Origin: Tenrec ecaudatus
Taxonomy: Eukaryota > Chordata > Mammalia > Afrosoricida > Tenrecidae
Assembly: GCF_050624435.1 (NCBI RefSeq)
Contig: NC_134545.1
Coordinates: forward strand, 88,006,063 to 88,070,062
DNA: 64,000 bases
Direction of reading: 5' to 3'
Part shown: positions 32,657-44,540 of the stretch, one piece after another
How positions within the stretch are numbered: position 1 is the first letter of the stretch
Layout: each line of letters begins with the position of its first letter
Translations under genes and position numbers: made by a program
Notes under the pieces: model-generated
What the model saw: the letters and a program-made list of their open reading frames with translations, nothing else
Database searches by the model: none
Told to the model about the DNA's origin: nothing

Positions 32657-33430
32657 TTTGTTTTAAATCATTTTACTGGGGGCTCATACAACTCTTATCA
32701 CAATCCATACATCCGTCCATGGTGTCAAGCACATTTGTACATTTCTTGCCCTCATCATTCTCAAAACATTTGCTTGCTTCTTGAGCCCTTGGTAGAAACG
32801 CCTCATTTTTCCTCTCCCTTCCTGACCCCCTCCCTCATGAACCCTTGATAATTTATAAATTATTATTATTTTGTCATGCCTTACACTGTCCGACATCTCC
32901 CTTCACCCACTTTTCTGTTGCCTGTCTCTCAGGGAGGAGGTTATATGTAGATTCTTGTGATTGGTTCCCCCTTTCTACCCCACCTTCTCTCTACCCTTCC
33001 GGTATCACCACTCTCACCATTGATCCTAAGGAGTTCATCTGTCCTGGATTCCCTGTTTCCTGTTCCTATCTGTACCAGTGTCCATCTGATCTAACAGGAT
33101 TTGTAAGGTAGAAATAGGATCATGATAGTGGCGGGGAGGAAGCATTAAAGAACTAGAGGTAAGTTGTCTGTTTCATCGGTGTTGTACTGTACCCTGACTG
33201 ACTCATCTCCTCCCTGTCACCTTCTATAAGGGGGATGTCCAGTTGCCTACAGATGGACTTTGGGTCTCCACTCTGCACTCCTCCTCATTCACAATAATGT
33301 GATGTTTTGTTCTTTGATGCCTGATACCTGATCCCATCGACACCTCGTGATCACACAGGCTGGTGTGTTTCTTCCATGTGGGCTTTGTTGCTTCTCAGCT
33401 AGATGGCCACTTGTTTATCTTCACAAATAA
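32657..33430 (-). mobile_element. L1 3' end
   Basis: Minus copy from the T-rich end (TTTAAATCATTTTACTGGGGG) to CTTCTCAGCTAGATGGCCAC. Confidence 0.88.
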
Positions 33431-33619
33431 CATTTCTAATCCTTGTCTCGTCTCAGAAGACACCAGTAAACTAGTAATGGAGTGTTAGTGCTCCCTAGTG
33501 GTGGGTCAGGGTGAGCGAGAGACAGAGACAGGGAGAGAAAGAGAGACAGACAGTAAGAAAGAGAGAGAGGCAGGGGCAGAGAGAGAGATGGTAGGGGTCA
33601 GCAATGAGAAACCTACACA

Positions 33620-33622
<3 letters not shown>

Positions 33623-33702
<80 letters not shown>
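33623..33702. repeat. (GA)40 microsatellite
   Basis: 80-bp pure GA run in a wider purine-rich segment, 33510-33765. The 33703-34250 remainder holds nothing I can assign. Confidence 0.98.
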
Positions 33703-33705
<3 letters not shown>

Positions 33706-34254
33706 TAAGAGAGGAAAGAAGAGAGAGAAGGGGCAGGGAAGAGAGAGGAGAGAGAAAAGGTGGACACCAGGCTGCTCTCTCTGCTGGGAGGAAACTTCCC
33801 CCAGCCTCCCTGACTGGGAAGAGAAGTCCCCAGGAGGCGCCTTAGGGTGAAGGTCAGAACAAGGGAGAGTCTCTGGGAAGGAGAGTGGACGTGAGGTGCC
33901 ACCTGGCTGGCAGCACTGGGAGAAATGCCCGTCCTCTGTGCTGGGCCTAGGGAGGGAGGGCACTGGAGTGATTTAAGACAACTGGCTTGTCGGAGATGGG
34001 CCACCTGGCGCCTGTTTGTCTTTTCACTTTTTGGCCGGAAGGCGCTTCCATGTTTCTGGGAACCCTTTGATCGACCTCACCCTTTTCGGTTCTCTGCGTT
34101 GCCTAACATTCATGGAGACATGTCCCTGCCAAGTCAAGATGCTTTAAAAAGGCCTTTGAGAGGAAAATAGATGCTGGGGTGTTTTACATCCATTTTGAAA
34201 TGTCCCTTTGAGTCCAACTTTGGCATTTCAAATCTCGTTTGTGCTCAGTAACGA

Positions 34255-34400
34255 AGAACCTACTGCCACCGAGGGGATTCTGACCCGTCGGGAGCCCGTC
34301 GGATCGAACAGAATGACCGCATATTTCTCCGTGGGTTTGAACTGCTGACCTTTTGGTTAGCAGCCAAGAGCTTAACCGAGCCACCACCAGGGCTCCTCTT
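34255..34400 (-). repeat. AfroSINE
   Basis: GCCACCGAGGGGATTCTGACC ... TTTGAACTGCTGACCTTTTGG ... ACCACCAGGGCTCC, with a clear tRNA-like head. Confidence 0.82.
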
Positions 34401-34439
34401 GTGCCTCTTGGGGGGCTGTGCTCGCCTGTGGTTCATCTG

Positions 34440-34665
34440 TCACAAAGATCTGGATTCAGACCAGCCTGGGTCTGGACCTCAGCCTGTCACTTCGCTCCAA
34501 GGCAAGTGACTTCGCTGTCCGCAGCCTCTGGTTTGTCATTTGTAAATCGAGGGATAAGAAAACCTACCTCCCAGAGTTGCCGTGCAGCCTAGATGGCCTA
34601 AAAATACACATAAAGTGCTCTGGTCAAGGCTGAGAGATAGGACTAAGTGCTCTGTAAAGGCCACC
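34440..34665 (+). repeat. MIR SINE relic
   Basis: Well ordered: GATTCAGACCAGCCTGGGTC, GGCAAGTGACTTCG, TTTGTCATTTGTAAATCGAGG, CCTACCTCCCAGAGTTG. Confidence 0.8.
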
Positions 34666-34896
34666 TGTCACTATTGTTTGAGCAAGTAGCTCTGGGATGG
34701 GTCAGGGATGTCCGACTTCTTTTCCCGTACGAGGTCCCAGTGTGGCACATGAGCATGGCCGTTTCCTTCCTGCTTCTTGCAAGGCCCCTCCCTGTCTGCC
34801 CATCTGGGTGCAACCTTAGGCATGGCCGGCCTCCAGCCTGGATTTCCTCCCTTGGCACGACAGGTGCCCGATGTAGGCCTGCGGGCTTTTCAAGGA

Positions 34897-35130
34897 TTGC
34901 ATGTGGTGCCATGGCTACCTGCTTGGCTGCTCATGGAAAGGTTGATGGTTCAAACCCACCCAAGAGTTGTGCAGGAGAAAGACCTGGCTGTCTGCTCCTG
35001 TAAACATGAAAGCCCCACGGGAAGAGCAAGAAGATCCATCGTGGAAGTCTCACCTGTCTACTCAGTACATGTCTCATCGGACACATATACTATTGATATC
35101 GTGGGGCTGTTGTGAGCTGCTGAGTCCACT
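34897..35130 (+). repeat. AfroSINE
   Basis: ATGTGGTGCCATGGCTACC, GGTTGATGGTTCAAACCCACC, then a diverged tail. Confidence 0.65.
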
Positions 35131-35305
35131 TCTGCTCACGTGACCCCGCTCGGCACTTTCCTGGAAGGAGTACAGCTGGAATGCACCTTAGAGTGCACAA
35201 GGATGGCAAGACTTGGTCTCATGTGCTTTGGGGATGGCTTGTCAGTGAGCTGGATGGAACAGTGGCTGCAGCAATGGGCTCAGGCATCACACACAAGGAT
35301 GGTGA

Positions 35306-35345
35306 GGACCGGGCAGGAACGGGCAGGACCGGGCAGGACCGGGAG
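35306..35345. repeat. 10-bp tandem repeat (GGACCGGGCA)
   Basis: About four units with one variant base. Confidence 0.9.
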
Positions 35346-35354
35346 TGGTTCCCT

Positions 35355-36827
35355 TCTGTTGTTTTTGTTGTTGTTGATTTTATTGCTTTGTTTATCTCTG
35401 TCTTGTTTTTGTGCATGTTATTATCTCTGCAGGTCTATCTAGATAATACACGTGGGATAAACAATCTGGAGGAGAAAACAACGGGAGAGGAGAAGGCAGG
35501 GGAAAGGAAGTGAGCATTAACAAACCCAGGGACAAGGAAACAACAAGTGATCCAAAATTGATGGCGAGGAGGGTGTAAGAGGCCTGGTAGGGTGTGATCA
35601 AGGGCAATGTAACTGAGAGGATTTACTGAAAGCCAAATGAAGGCTAAGCATGATAGTGGGACAAGAGGAAAGTAAAAGGAAATAGAGGAAAGAACTAGGA
35701 GGCAAAGGGCATTTATAGAGGTCTAAATATAGGCATGTTCATATGTAAATATTTATATGTCACAATGGGGAAATAGAGCTATGTGCATATATTTATAGGT
35801 TTAGTATTAAGGTAGCAGATGGACATTGGGCCTCTACTCAAGTACTCCCTCAATGCAAGAATGCTTTGTTCTATTAAACTGACATGCCATGATTCTCACC
35901 TTCCCAACACTATCACTGAAGACAAATGGGTGCTTAAGCAAATGTGGGAATAAAACTGATGGTGCCCGGCTATCAAAAGATATAGCATTTAGGGTCTTAA
36001 AGGATTGAAGATAAACAGGCAGCTCTCTAGCTGAGAAGCAACAAAGCCCACATGGAAGAAGCACACCAGCTTGTGTGATCATGAGGTGTCAATGGGATCA
36101 GGTATCAGGCATCAAAGAACAAAAAATCATATCATTGTGAATGAGAGGGAGTGCAGAGTGGAGACCCAAAGCCCATCTGTAGGCAACTGGACATCCCCTT
36201 ACAGAAGAGTCTTGGGGAGGAGAAGAGTCTGTCAGGATGCAGTATAGCACCAATGAAACTTACAACTTTCCTCTAGTTCTTTAATGCTTCCTCTCCCCCA
36301 CTATCATGATCCCAATTCTACCTTACAAATCCAGCTAGACCAGAGGACGCACACTGGTATGGATAAGAACTGGAAACACAGGCAATCCAGGACAGATGAT
36401 CCCCTCATGACCAGTGGTGAGAATGGCAATATCAGGAGGGTAAGGGGAAGGTGAGGTGGAAAGGGGGAACTAATTACAAGGATCTACATATAACCTCCTC
36501 CCTGGGGGATGGACAACAGAAAAGTGAGTGAGGTATCTGACAACAGAAGATGTCAGACAGTGTAAGACATGAAAAAATAATAATAATTTATAAATTATCA
36601 AGGGTCAGTAAGGGAAGAGGTCGAGGAGGGAGGGGAAAATGAGAAGCTTATACCAAGGGCTCAAGTAGAAAGCAAATTTTTTGAGAATGATGATGGTAAT
36701 AAATGTACAACTATTCTTGACACCATGGATGGATGTATGGATTGTGCTAAGAGTTGTATGAGCCCCCAATAAAATGACAAAAAAGAGTTATATGAGCCCT
36801 CAATAAAATGATTTTAATAAGAAAAAA
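35355..36827 (+). mobile_element. L1 3' end, long copy with doubled terminus
   Basis: About 1.47 kb, parallel to 3918-5388. The terminus GAGTTGTATGAGCCCCCAAT with AAAATGA is followed by a second GAGTTATATGAGCCCTCAAT with AAAATGATTTTA. Confidence 0.88.
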
Positions 36828-37244
36828 GAACTGAGAAAAAATTTATAATTTTTTTAAGTTCATGGAACAATCCCGTTACTCTTTGTTCTATTTTTCCCAT
36901 GACTTTTTTGGGAAGCTCCCTCATCTGAGTTTGAGGACACAGAAATGTCGCACTCAGGGCTCCCTTAGCCTGCCTAGTGGCTCTGCGGGAGGAAGGCCTG
37001 GCAATATGTTTCTGTGAAGATTGCATCTGAGACAACTCTATAAAGCACTCTTTCACCCGAGCTTACAGTGAGTCCAGGGACATGGTAGGACCTAACCAGG
37101 CAGAACCTGGGCAGAGACTATAAATCTATATAGACATATTGGGTGTATGCTGAGAACTTCATTACTGCTACTAGCAGTATATGATCAAACACATTTGGAG
37201 CCTAGAGCCAGTGTCTCAGGTAACCCCCCCCAAACAAAACAAAA

Positions 37245-37776
37245 CAAAAAACACCCAAACTCCCTGCCATTGAGTCAATTCTGACTCTTAGTGACCCTAT
37301 AGGGCAGGGTAGAACTGCTGCTGGGGGTTTCTGAGATGGGTTGTTTTTATTGGGGGCTCCTACAACTCATCACAATCTGTACATCAACCATTGTGTCACG
37401 CACACTCGTACATCTGTTGACATCATCATTTTCAAAACATTATCTTTCTAAGTCAGCCCTTGCTATTAGCTTCTCATTTTCCTCCTCCCTTCCACCTCAT
37501 GAGCCCTTGATTATTTATAATTTTTTTCTATGTCTTATACTGATCGATGTCTCCTTACATCCACTTTTCTGTTGTCTGTCCCCCTGGGAGGGGGTTATAT
37601 GTAGGTCCTTGTGATCAGTTCCCCCTTTCTCCTCCCACCTTCCCCCCGGAGATGGTTAACTCTTGACAGGAGTAGAAATCTCCCTTTTATTCCTGCAGAG
37701 TGGCTGATGGTTTTGAACTGCTGACCTTGTGACGAGCAGCCCAGCGCATCGCCCACTACACTACCAGGGCTCCTCT
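37245..37776 (-). repeat. AfroSINE split by L1
   Basis: Parts 37245-37339 and 37649-37776: CCATTGAGTCAATTCTGACTC, then after the L1 TTTTGAACTGCTGACCTTGTG and ACTACCAGGGCTCC. Confidence 0.85.
37340..37648 (-). mobile_element. L1 3' end inside AfroSINE
   Basis: Short minus-strand L1 flanked by GAGATGG (37333-37339, 37649-37655). Confidence 0.85.
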
Positions 37777-38000
37777 CAGTTACACAAGCAGCATTTATTT
37801 GATACCTGCTGTGTGTTTAGCCCACGGGAACACTACCTTGTGGGGATTCACAGTTTCCATCAAAGCTGCCCAGATGAAGAGCTCACCCAGCCCCCTCTCC
37901 CTGACAATTGTCCTCCCCCTGTTACCTTCTAGAAGGAGACTAGACAGGGCCATCTGCCTCCTGTCAATGGCCTAATGAAGGAAGGATTAGCGATATGGAG

Positions 38001-38196
38001 CAGTGGTTCCCCACCTTCCTCATGCCGAGACCCCTTCATACAGTTCCTCATGTGGTGGTGACCCCCCAACCATAAAATTATTTTCGGTGCTACTTCCTTA
38101 CTGTCATTTTGCTACTGTTATGAATCGGGTGACCCCTTTGAAAGGGTTGTATGACCCCCCCCAAAAGGGTCGCGACCCACAGGTTGAGAACCGCTG
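38001..38196 (+). mobile_element. SPIN hAT MITE, short form
   Basis: 196 bp, CAGTGGTTCCCCACC to GTTGAGAACCGCTG. The joint TGTTATGAATCGGGTGACCCC is the internal deletion shared with 25765-26396. Flanks ATATGGAG and TAATAGAG agree at 5 of 8 positions. Confidence 0.9.
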
Positions 38197-38199
38197 TAA

Positions 38200-40710
38200 T
38201 AGAGCGAAAAAGAAGAGTCAGGAACTGGAAGGGGAAATAAAATGTATGGCTAATAGCTTCCCTGGACAACTGCCTCCTTTACCATCAGACAAGACCTGCG
38301 CTGTGCCCAGCTACTATCAGTAAACACGTTGAGCAAGGTTCTATGCAATGATCCGGATGAAAAGAGGGGAAATACCGAGCAGAATTTTAATTGCTGATGG
38401 AATGTAGATTTTCTGGAGCTGTAGAGGCTAGATGAACCTCTGACATTTTGGCCAGGAAATGTCGTTAACCCTTAAACCCCCAAAATTGCCTGCAGTCTCC
38501 TTAAGACCAGCCAGCTCAGCCTAAGTAATAATGTCTGCGCTACGCACTGTGCTTTCTGAAGACCGGTCTCTATGGAATCCTATTGACAACAGCCACTCAC
38601 AGACGAGCCAAGAACCTTAGAGAACAGACGGCTTGTGCTCACAGGAGAGAGGGACGCATGTGAACAGGACGGCAGGAATCTGAGGCTGTAATCACTGCAG
38701 AATGGACAGATAGAAACCACCGAATTAGTATATAGTTCTGCTAGGTGTGTTCGCAACAACAGCCCTAAAATCAAACAAATTATTCAAGTAACTAACTGAA
38801 CAACCTTTTAAAATTTGAATTCATGGCATGCTATCTCACCATTCAATATTTTCACTACACTAACCCATGCGAGCAAATCAGTGGGTCATTAACAAACAGG
38901 AGACGCGAGGATAAGTCATGTGTTGCTCCTAGGGCTCCAGCACGTATGCGCACAGGTGTATTCTGAAAAACAGTCTGCAATCAGTGGATCGCTGAGGCAA
39001 GTTCTCTCAGTAATCCAACTCGTCTCAGTCTCCTGAACCCATAGCCGCAGAGTCTCTCTTGATTCAGAGTGACCCGATAGGCTTAGGGTGCCTTTAAAAA
39101 AAGGGGTTCAATCAAAAGAGTACTTCCAAGGAGATCAGATGGTCTGATTCTGCCCAACTTCAAGAGGAGAGGAGGGCGCTGGGATTCCTTGTTCTCCCGA
39201 CTTGTCCCCAAAGGATTTCTGGAGTCCAGAAGTCCTCAGTGGGGTCACTGGCAGCCACACCCACCTCTCCCAGGCTCTTGCCTGACCAGAGACTTGCATC
39301 TCAGCGGGCACTTCCCAGTGGTCCCTCCCTCCCAGAGCAGAGCTCTCCAGCCTCCTGGGCTGAGGCTGGGGAGGTGGCCTAAGACACCAAAGGTAAGGGG
39401 GGCACTTACAGGACCCCAAGAGTAAGTGCTCCTTTGCATTTTGCTCCAAGGGTACCTGACTGCCTCACCCTGTGCCCACTTCTGTTGCTACTTCTGCTCC
39501 CACCTCCATCTTTGGGGAGCCAGGAGAGCATCTATCCAGCCTCAGTCCCCAGTCCCTGATACCTCCCACCTTCCTTAGGGACTTCCTGGGCTTATGCTGC
39601 CCTGTTTCCCCTGCCTACCCTGGAGTCCTGTCTATTGCTTCTGGACTCCTTGGGCAGTGTCATGCTCTGCATGCCTGCACACACACACCCCAACCCTCCT
39701 GCCCCTGGATCCCTGACACCTTCTCTCTCTCTCTCTCTCTCTCTCTTGCTTTGCCCATAGCCCTAGCTTTGGGACACATAGGCTTATGACATGCCTGCTG
39801 TCTTCCTACCTGTGGGGCTTCTCCACCTCCGTGTTTCTACCTTTGCCCCAGCAATTCTTCCTTGACTGGGGTGGTGGTGGTGGTGGTGTGTGTCACTGCT
39901 CCAGGAGGATCCCCAGCAGGCCCCGCCCCTCAGACACGCTCTGCAGTTCCCACCAAGGAGCTTGCACGTCACACACATGCGGGGGCGGGGATGGATTCGT
40001 CTCTCTATGCCGAGTCTTCGGCTTGATTCCGATCACGATGACAAAGCACGGTGACCTCATTCCATCAGATTCCAGGGGCAGACAGATGTGCATGAGTGTG
40101 AGTGTGCATGTGTGAGAGAGTGCTGAGTGTGTGTGCAACATGCGAGTGTGTTGCCAGTCAGCGCCCAGGGATTTTGGACTCATGAGTCACTGCTTGGGCG
40201 TGAGCTGGGGAGATGGTGCCCAGAAATAAGACAGCATGACCTGCCATGTCCATTCTGCAGCTGGCCCGGCACGTCACTGGGCATCTAAGAGGCTGGAGGC
40301 CAGGGTGGATATCTGTCCTTCCTCCAGACCACAGAACGTGGCTGCCACAGATTCCGTGTGGCCCTCCCGGTGTCCCAGACATTTCAGGGTGTGATGCCTG
40401 GAATGGGGTGGGGTGAGTGATGAAGAGCAGTCCCAAGGCTCTCTTCCCAGGGGTCATGGCCGCAGGCGGCCTCCAGTCCGCAAGTATTCACTTGTGGTGT
40501 CTGTTACTGACCAGGCATTTTGCTGAGGGCCGGGGACTCCGTGGTGAGCAGGATGGAGCTATACCCTTCTCTCAGAGAGCTTGCACCCCAGCGGGGGAGG
40601 CAGAATATGAACAAGGGCGTCTGATGGTGCCGAAACAGAAATGATGATGAACGAGGGGCTGGAACACCTAGAAATGTGTTTTCTCACAGGTGAGGAGGCT
40701 ATAATCTGAA
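38200..40710. other. Unassigned intergenic DNA
   Basis: No gene recognised. A (CT)n run at 39722-39746 and a small (GGT)n near 39870. A few weak SINE-like patches (for example 39050) were not strong enough to call. Confidence 0.5.
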
Positions 40711-40719
40711 CTCGGGGTA

Positions 40720-40915
40720 CCGGCCAGCTCTAAGGCAGGATGCTAACCTCACAGCCAGCAGTTCAAAACCGCCGGCTGCTCTGCAGGAGAGAGAGGAGGT
40801 GCTCTACTCTCATACAGCGTTCTAACCTTGGAAACCACGGGGGCAGGCCTACCCTGTCCTCTCAGGCTGCTAGCCGTCAGATTTGACTGATGGCAGTGAG
40901 TCTGGGTTTATCAAA
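40720..40915 (+). repeat. AfroSINE
   Basis: CAGCCAGCAGTTCAAAACCG, CTTGGAAACCACGGGGGCAG, ending TGATGGCAGTGAGTCTGGG. Confidence 0.82.
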
Positions 40916-42815
40916 GACAGTCTGTTCCCAGGTGAGATGATAGCCACTGGCCCACGGGTCAGGATTTGCAGCACATTTTTTGGGGGGATATTATTCAAAT
41001 CGTCACATTGCACCCTTTGATCCCCCCAAAAGTTATGTCCTTGCCACAAGCAAAACACGTTCACCTCATCACATCAACCCCAAAGTGTTAAATAAACCCT
41101 ACGTCGAAAAACCTCATCAACTGAACCATCTAAATCAAATATGGGTGAGACTGCAGGCATATTCCACCCTGGGACAAAACTCCTTGGCCAGTCCAGACCA
41201 TAAGTTATTTCTTCCCGAAGGACCATGGTGGGACAGACACAAGGGAGCGAATTCCATTACAAATGGGCATCATTGGAGAGAAGGGGGGGGGGTCACAGGC
41301 ACCCTTGTCCTCCCCACTCTGGGTGTTGGCCGTGCCCTCCAGATTCCAGGGGGAGGCTCCTTCCTCCTGGCCTCCCACTTTGCCTTCTAGACCCACTGAT
41401 TGAGCAGCTTTGCTCCCTGGGCTTCGTGGGGCCCCCATTCTCCTAGTCCTGAGCGGTGTCCCCAGCAGGCTCATTCTTCTCCTTGTGTGTGGCAGCCTCC
41501 CCTCCGTCAGCTTTGGGCAGTAGCCCCCCGCCCACCCTCAGGAGGCTGCGGCCCCACCCTTGGAAACAGAAAAGACACAGCTTCTCCTGCTCCTCCCAAC
41601 AGGTCTGCTGACCTCTGAGCTATGGAAGGACAGCATGTAGCTTCTGCCGTTCGTTTCTGCCTGCAGAATGCCCAGGGCAGCAAGCAGCATTCCTTCCTCT
41701 TGTTCCTCCCCTCCCTTCTGCAGACTAAGCTGGCGAGGTTTCCCTTGTGGTGGCTGCCTTACTCTTTTTAACAGAAGATCCTTAGGTTGCACAACACGAT
41801 TTCCCTAAATCTTTAAGTTTTGCTTTCATTTTGGATGGGTTAGTGTTAGGCCCATCTCTCCTATTCTCCTGTGAGCGGCAAGAAGACACCACACAGTGCC
41901 TTTGAGACCTTGCTCAGGAATTCCTCAGCCAGATAGTCAAGTTCATCATCTTCCACCAAACACTCCAACACGCAGACAGGCTCTTTGTCACTGACTAAAA
42001 AGCCTTACTTCCCTCCATCCTAAGTTCATTATTTCATTATGGGCACATGTCACATCAAGCTTTCGAACATTTCTCTGTTGGCACCATGTGTATTCTCGAA
42101 GACACTGTATTCTCGAAGACGTCTCTCTAGTTCTCCTCACCAGAATTGCCTTTGATGCCCATAATGCCAACTGTCAGGCTCTCAGGGCAATGTAGGCTTG
42201 TACTATTAGGTATCTTACTGCCACCCATTACTCTATTCCAAAACCACTTCCACATTGTAGGTCCTTGTTGGAGCAGCAATCTACTTCTGATACCAACTTC
42301 CGTTTTAGCGATCTCAGGCTCCTATCATAAAAAATACCACAAGTGAATGGCTGTAAGCAACAGAGATTTATTTCCTCGAAGTTTAGGAGACCAGGAGTGT
42401 GGCAGTTGCATACTCCATTGTCAACTTGGGTGAAGGGATGGAGTCTAGCCTGTCAATCAGGTCATAGCCAATGAGACCTTTGTGTTGACATGGCCTTCTG
42501 CTGAGGACTCTGGGAACTCCTGTCTTCCTCTCTGGAGGCAGGACGCACACTCTCTCTGCTTTGTCTCCCTGCAAGACATTCCTGTTGACAAGCTCCACGG
42601 AGCTATGCTGATGGAGGCAGAGCCCCGGAGCTGGAGAAGCCACGTGGAGAGCCCTGCCAGTGCTGAGATGCTTCTACTGCCAATGGATCCACAAGACTTT
42701 CCACCCACTAGCCTGTGATCTTCCTGTATTCAGGGTCATTACTAGTGTTGTGTGAATCTGAAGAGGAAATTATAGATGGGTATTGGACATATGGGGTATA
42801 ATTCAGTCTGTCACA
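40916..42815 (-). mobile_element. MaLR provirus relic (LTR, internal, LTR)
   Basis: Minus-strand MaLR (THE1/MST/MLT1-like). A 3' LTR stub runs to about 41007. Internal sequence is recognisable at 41020-41290 (CCCCCCAAAAGTTATGTCC) and 41880-42300 (TCCTCAGCCAGATAGTCAAG, AAACCACTTCCACATTGTAGG). The 5' LTR starts at about 42303 (GCTCCTATCATAAAAAATACC, GCAACAGAGATTTATTTCC) and resumes after the younger LTR at about 42791-42815. MaLRs are non-autonomous; no gag or pol frame is left. Confidence 0.65.
42398..42790 (+). mobile_element. ERVL-type LTR (family A) inside MaLR LTR
   Basis: TGTGGCAGTTGCATACTCC, GGGATGGAGTCTAGCCTGTCAATC and further family-A blocks; the 3' end is lost before the host LTR resumes. 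Confidence 0.78.
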
Positions 42816-42855
42816 GGGAAAAAGCTTCTTTTGAAAGAATTCCATATCAGAACGA

Positions 42856-43054
42856 AACTCACTGTGCTCTGGTTGATTCCAGCTCACCGCCGCCCTATAG
42901 AATAGAGCAGAGCTGCTTCTTGGGGTTTTTGAGAGTAAATCTTCATGGGAGTGGACAATTTCATCTTTCTTCCAAGGAACAGCTGGTGGTTTTGAACTGC
43001 CAACCTAAGGGTTAGCAGGCCAAATGCCTAACTCACTATACCACCAAGGCTTCT
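42856..43054 (-). repeat. AfroSINE
   Basis: Nearly full length, CTCTGGTTGATTCCAGCTC to CTATACCACCAAGGC. Confidence 0.85.
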
Positions 43055-43059
43055 TGTTG

Positions 43060-43789
43060 CTGTTGTTTGAATTGTTGAGGATGTCAGAGTCTCCACCAAG
43101 GCTTCTTAAGTAGGAAATAAACCAGAATGATGGTATGGAAGGTGACTGGCCATGGTACATTGGCCAAGGAAAATCAGGAGGGGATATCTAAGTGGCGCTG
43201 AACACTGCAGAGCTGCCTGAGTGGCTGGGTGTCCATTGGCAGCTCGTGTCCTTTGTAGACTGTGGGGCAGGGCCACTTTAGTCAGACCAGGGAGCTAGAG
43301 GTACAGGAAGGCTGACGCTCTCTCAGGGGGATCTTGGTACATCTACTCCTGCTAGCTGGGAAGAAGGAGATGCAACCTCATAGGCTTCCCTGCAGCAGTG
43401 CTGAGCTTGTCTCGGAGCTGGCTACATTGACTAAACATAATGTGAACGTGAAGCCCCTTCTCCTAGCCAGCTTCTTCGACTGCTCCAGACTACAGAGGCC
43501 CCTTCCTGTGACCTCTCAGGGCCAACAGAACCGCTCATGTGGGAGTTGGTAGATCTCTGATGATGGTTCTGTACCTATGACCTCCTTCCCTGGTTTGGAT
43601 AGTGACCCATTCTTGTAGGTCTGTATCCATCCAAGGGGCCCCATTGCTGTTAGCCAGTAATTGGACAACCTACGGTTCTTGTCCTGGGTGCCCTGCCCCA
43701 GCCCTTCTTCAGGTCTGACTGAGGGTCAAGGGCCAAGGTCCCTAATCTTAATTAATTTATTCAAGCCTTTACTTACTTAAAAATGCTTC
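43060..43789. other. Unassigned intergenic DNA
   Basis: Nothing recognised. Confidence 0.5.
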
Positions 43790-44030
43790 TATTTAAAAAA
43801 ATAGTGTTCTTGGCAACTATTTCACATATATAACTTTCATGGGTCAATCAGATTAAGAAGAGTAGTGCGATCATCGCCACAATCAATTTCCAACCAGTTT
43901 CGTCTGGCGCTCATGGTTTACTCCCCATAGCCCCACGTGCCCCAAGGTCATGACCAGCCCAGTCACTGTCTCTCTGGATTTACCTATCCTGGATTTCACA
44001 TGCAGAACATCCTACGAAACACAACACAGG
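43790..44030 (-). repeat. Possible L1M 3' UTR fragment
   Basis: TCTCTCTGGATTTACCTATCC and neighbouring order recall L1MB-type 3' ends on the minus strand. Confidence 0.45.
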
Positions 44031-44289
44031 GAGCAAACCAAAAAACCCATCAACAGGGACTCGACAAAACAGATACAAATCTAATTGAAAAGAGAAGCAG
44101 AAAACATTAAAGAAATGAAACACCTTTAAACTGGGTCCAAAGAGAGATCAAATGAGAAGGCATTCTATTTTCATGTAGCTACATCTGCCATAACGGACTA
44201 CACAATGATGCTCTCTGCTCGATAACAGAGCTGTTTGCGTCCCTGGCCAAGGAGCTGAGGGGCTCACCGGAGGCTTCCTCCATGTTTTG

Positions 44290-44465
44290 GTTGTTTGTTA
44301 GGTGCCTTTGGTTGGTTTCGACTCATCTGTGTAACAGAAGGAGACCCGGCGCAGTCCTTTGGCATTCCTACATTGCGTTTATGTTGGAGGCCATTATTGC
44401 ACCCCTGTGTCAATCCACGCCCTACAAATGGATCTTGGGCTCCCTAGCCTTGCCATCTCTAGCCT
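44290..44465 (-). repeat. BovB/RTE fragment
   Basis: GTTAGGTGCCTTTGG, TTTCGACTCATCTG, GTTGGAGGCCATTATTGCACC and TGTGTCAATCCACGCC follow the BovB 3' terminal region reversed. Confidence 0.6.
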
Positions 44466-44540
44466 TCTGCAAACCGGGTGTTTGTAATTTCAGCTCTGAA
44501 ACCATTCTTTCCTTTGGAGGTGGATTTTATTTTTCACAAC

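Noticed and set aside
33495-34004. 169-codon frame rich in Ser-Leu repeats
   Set aside because: Translation of the (GA)40 microsatellite.
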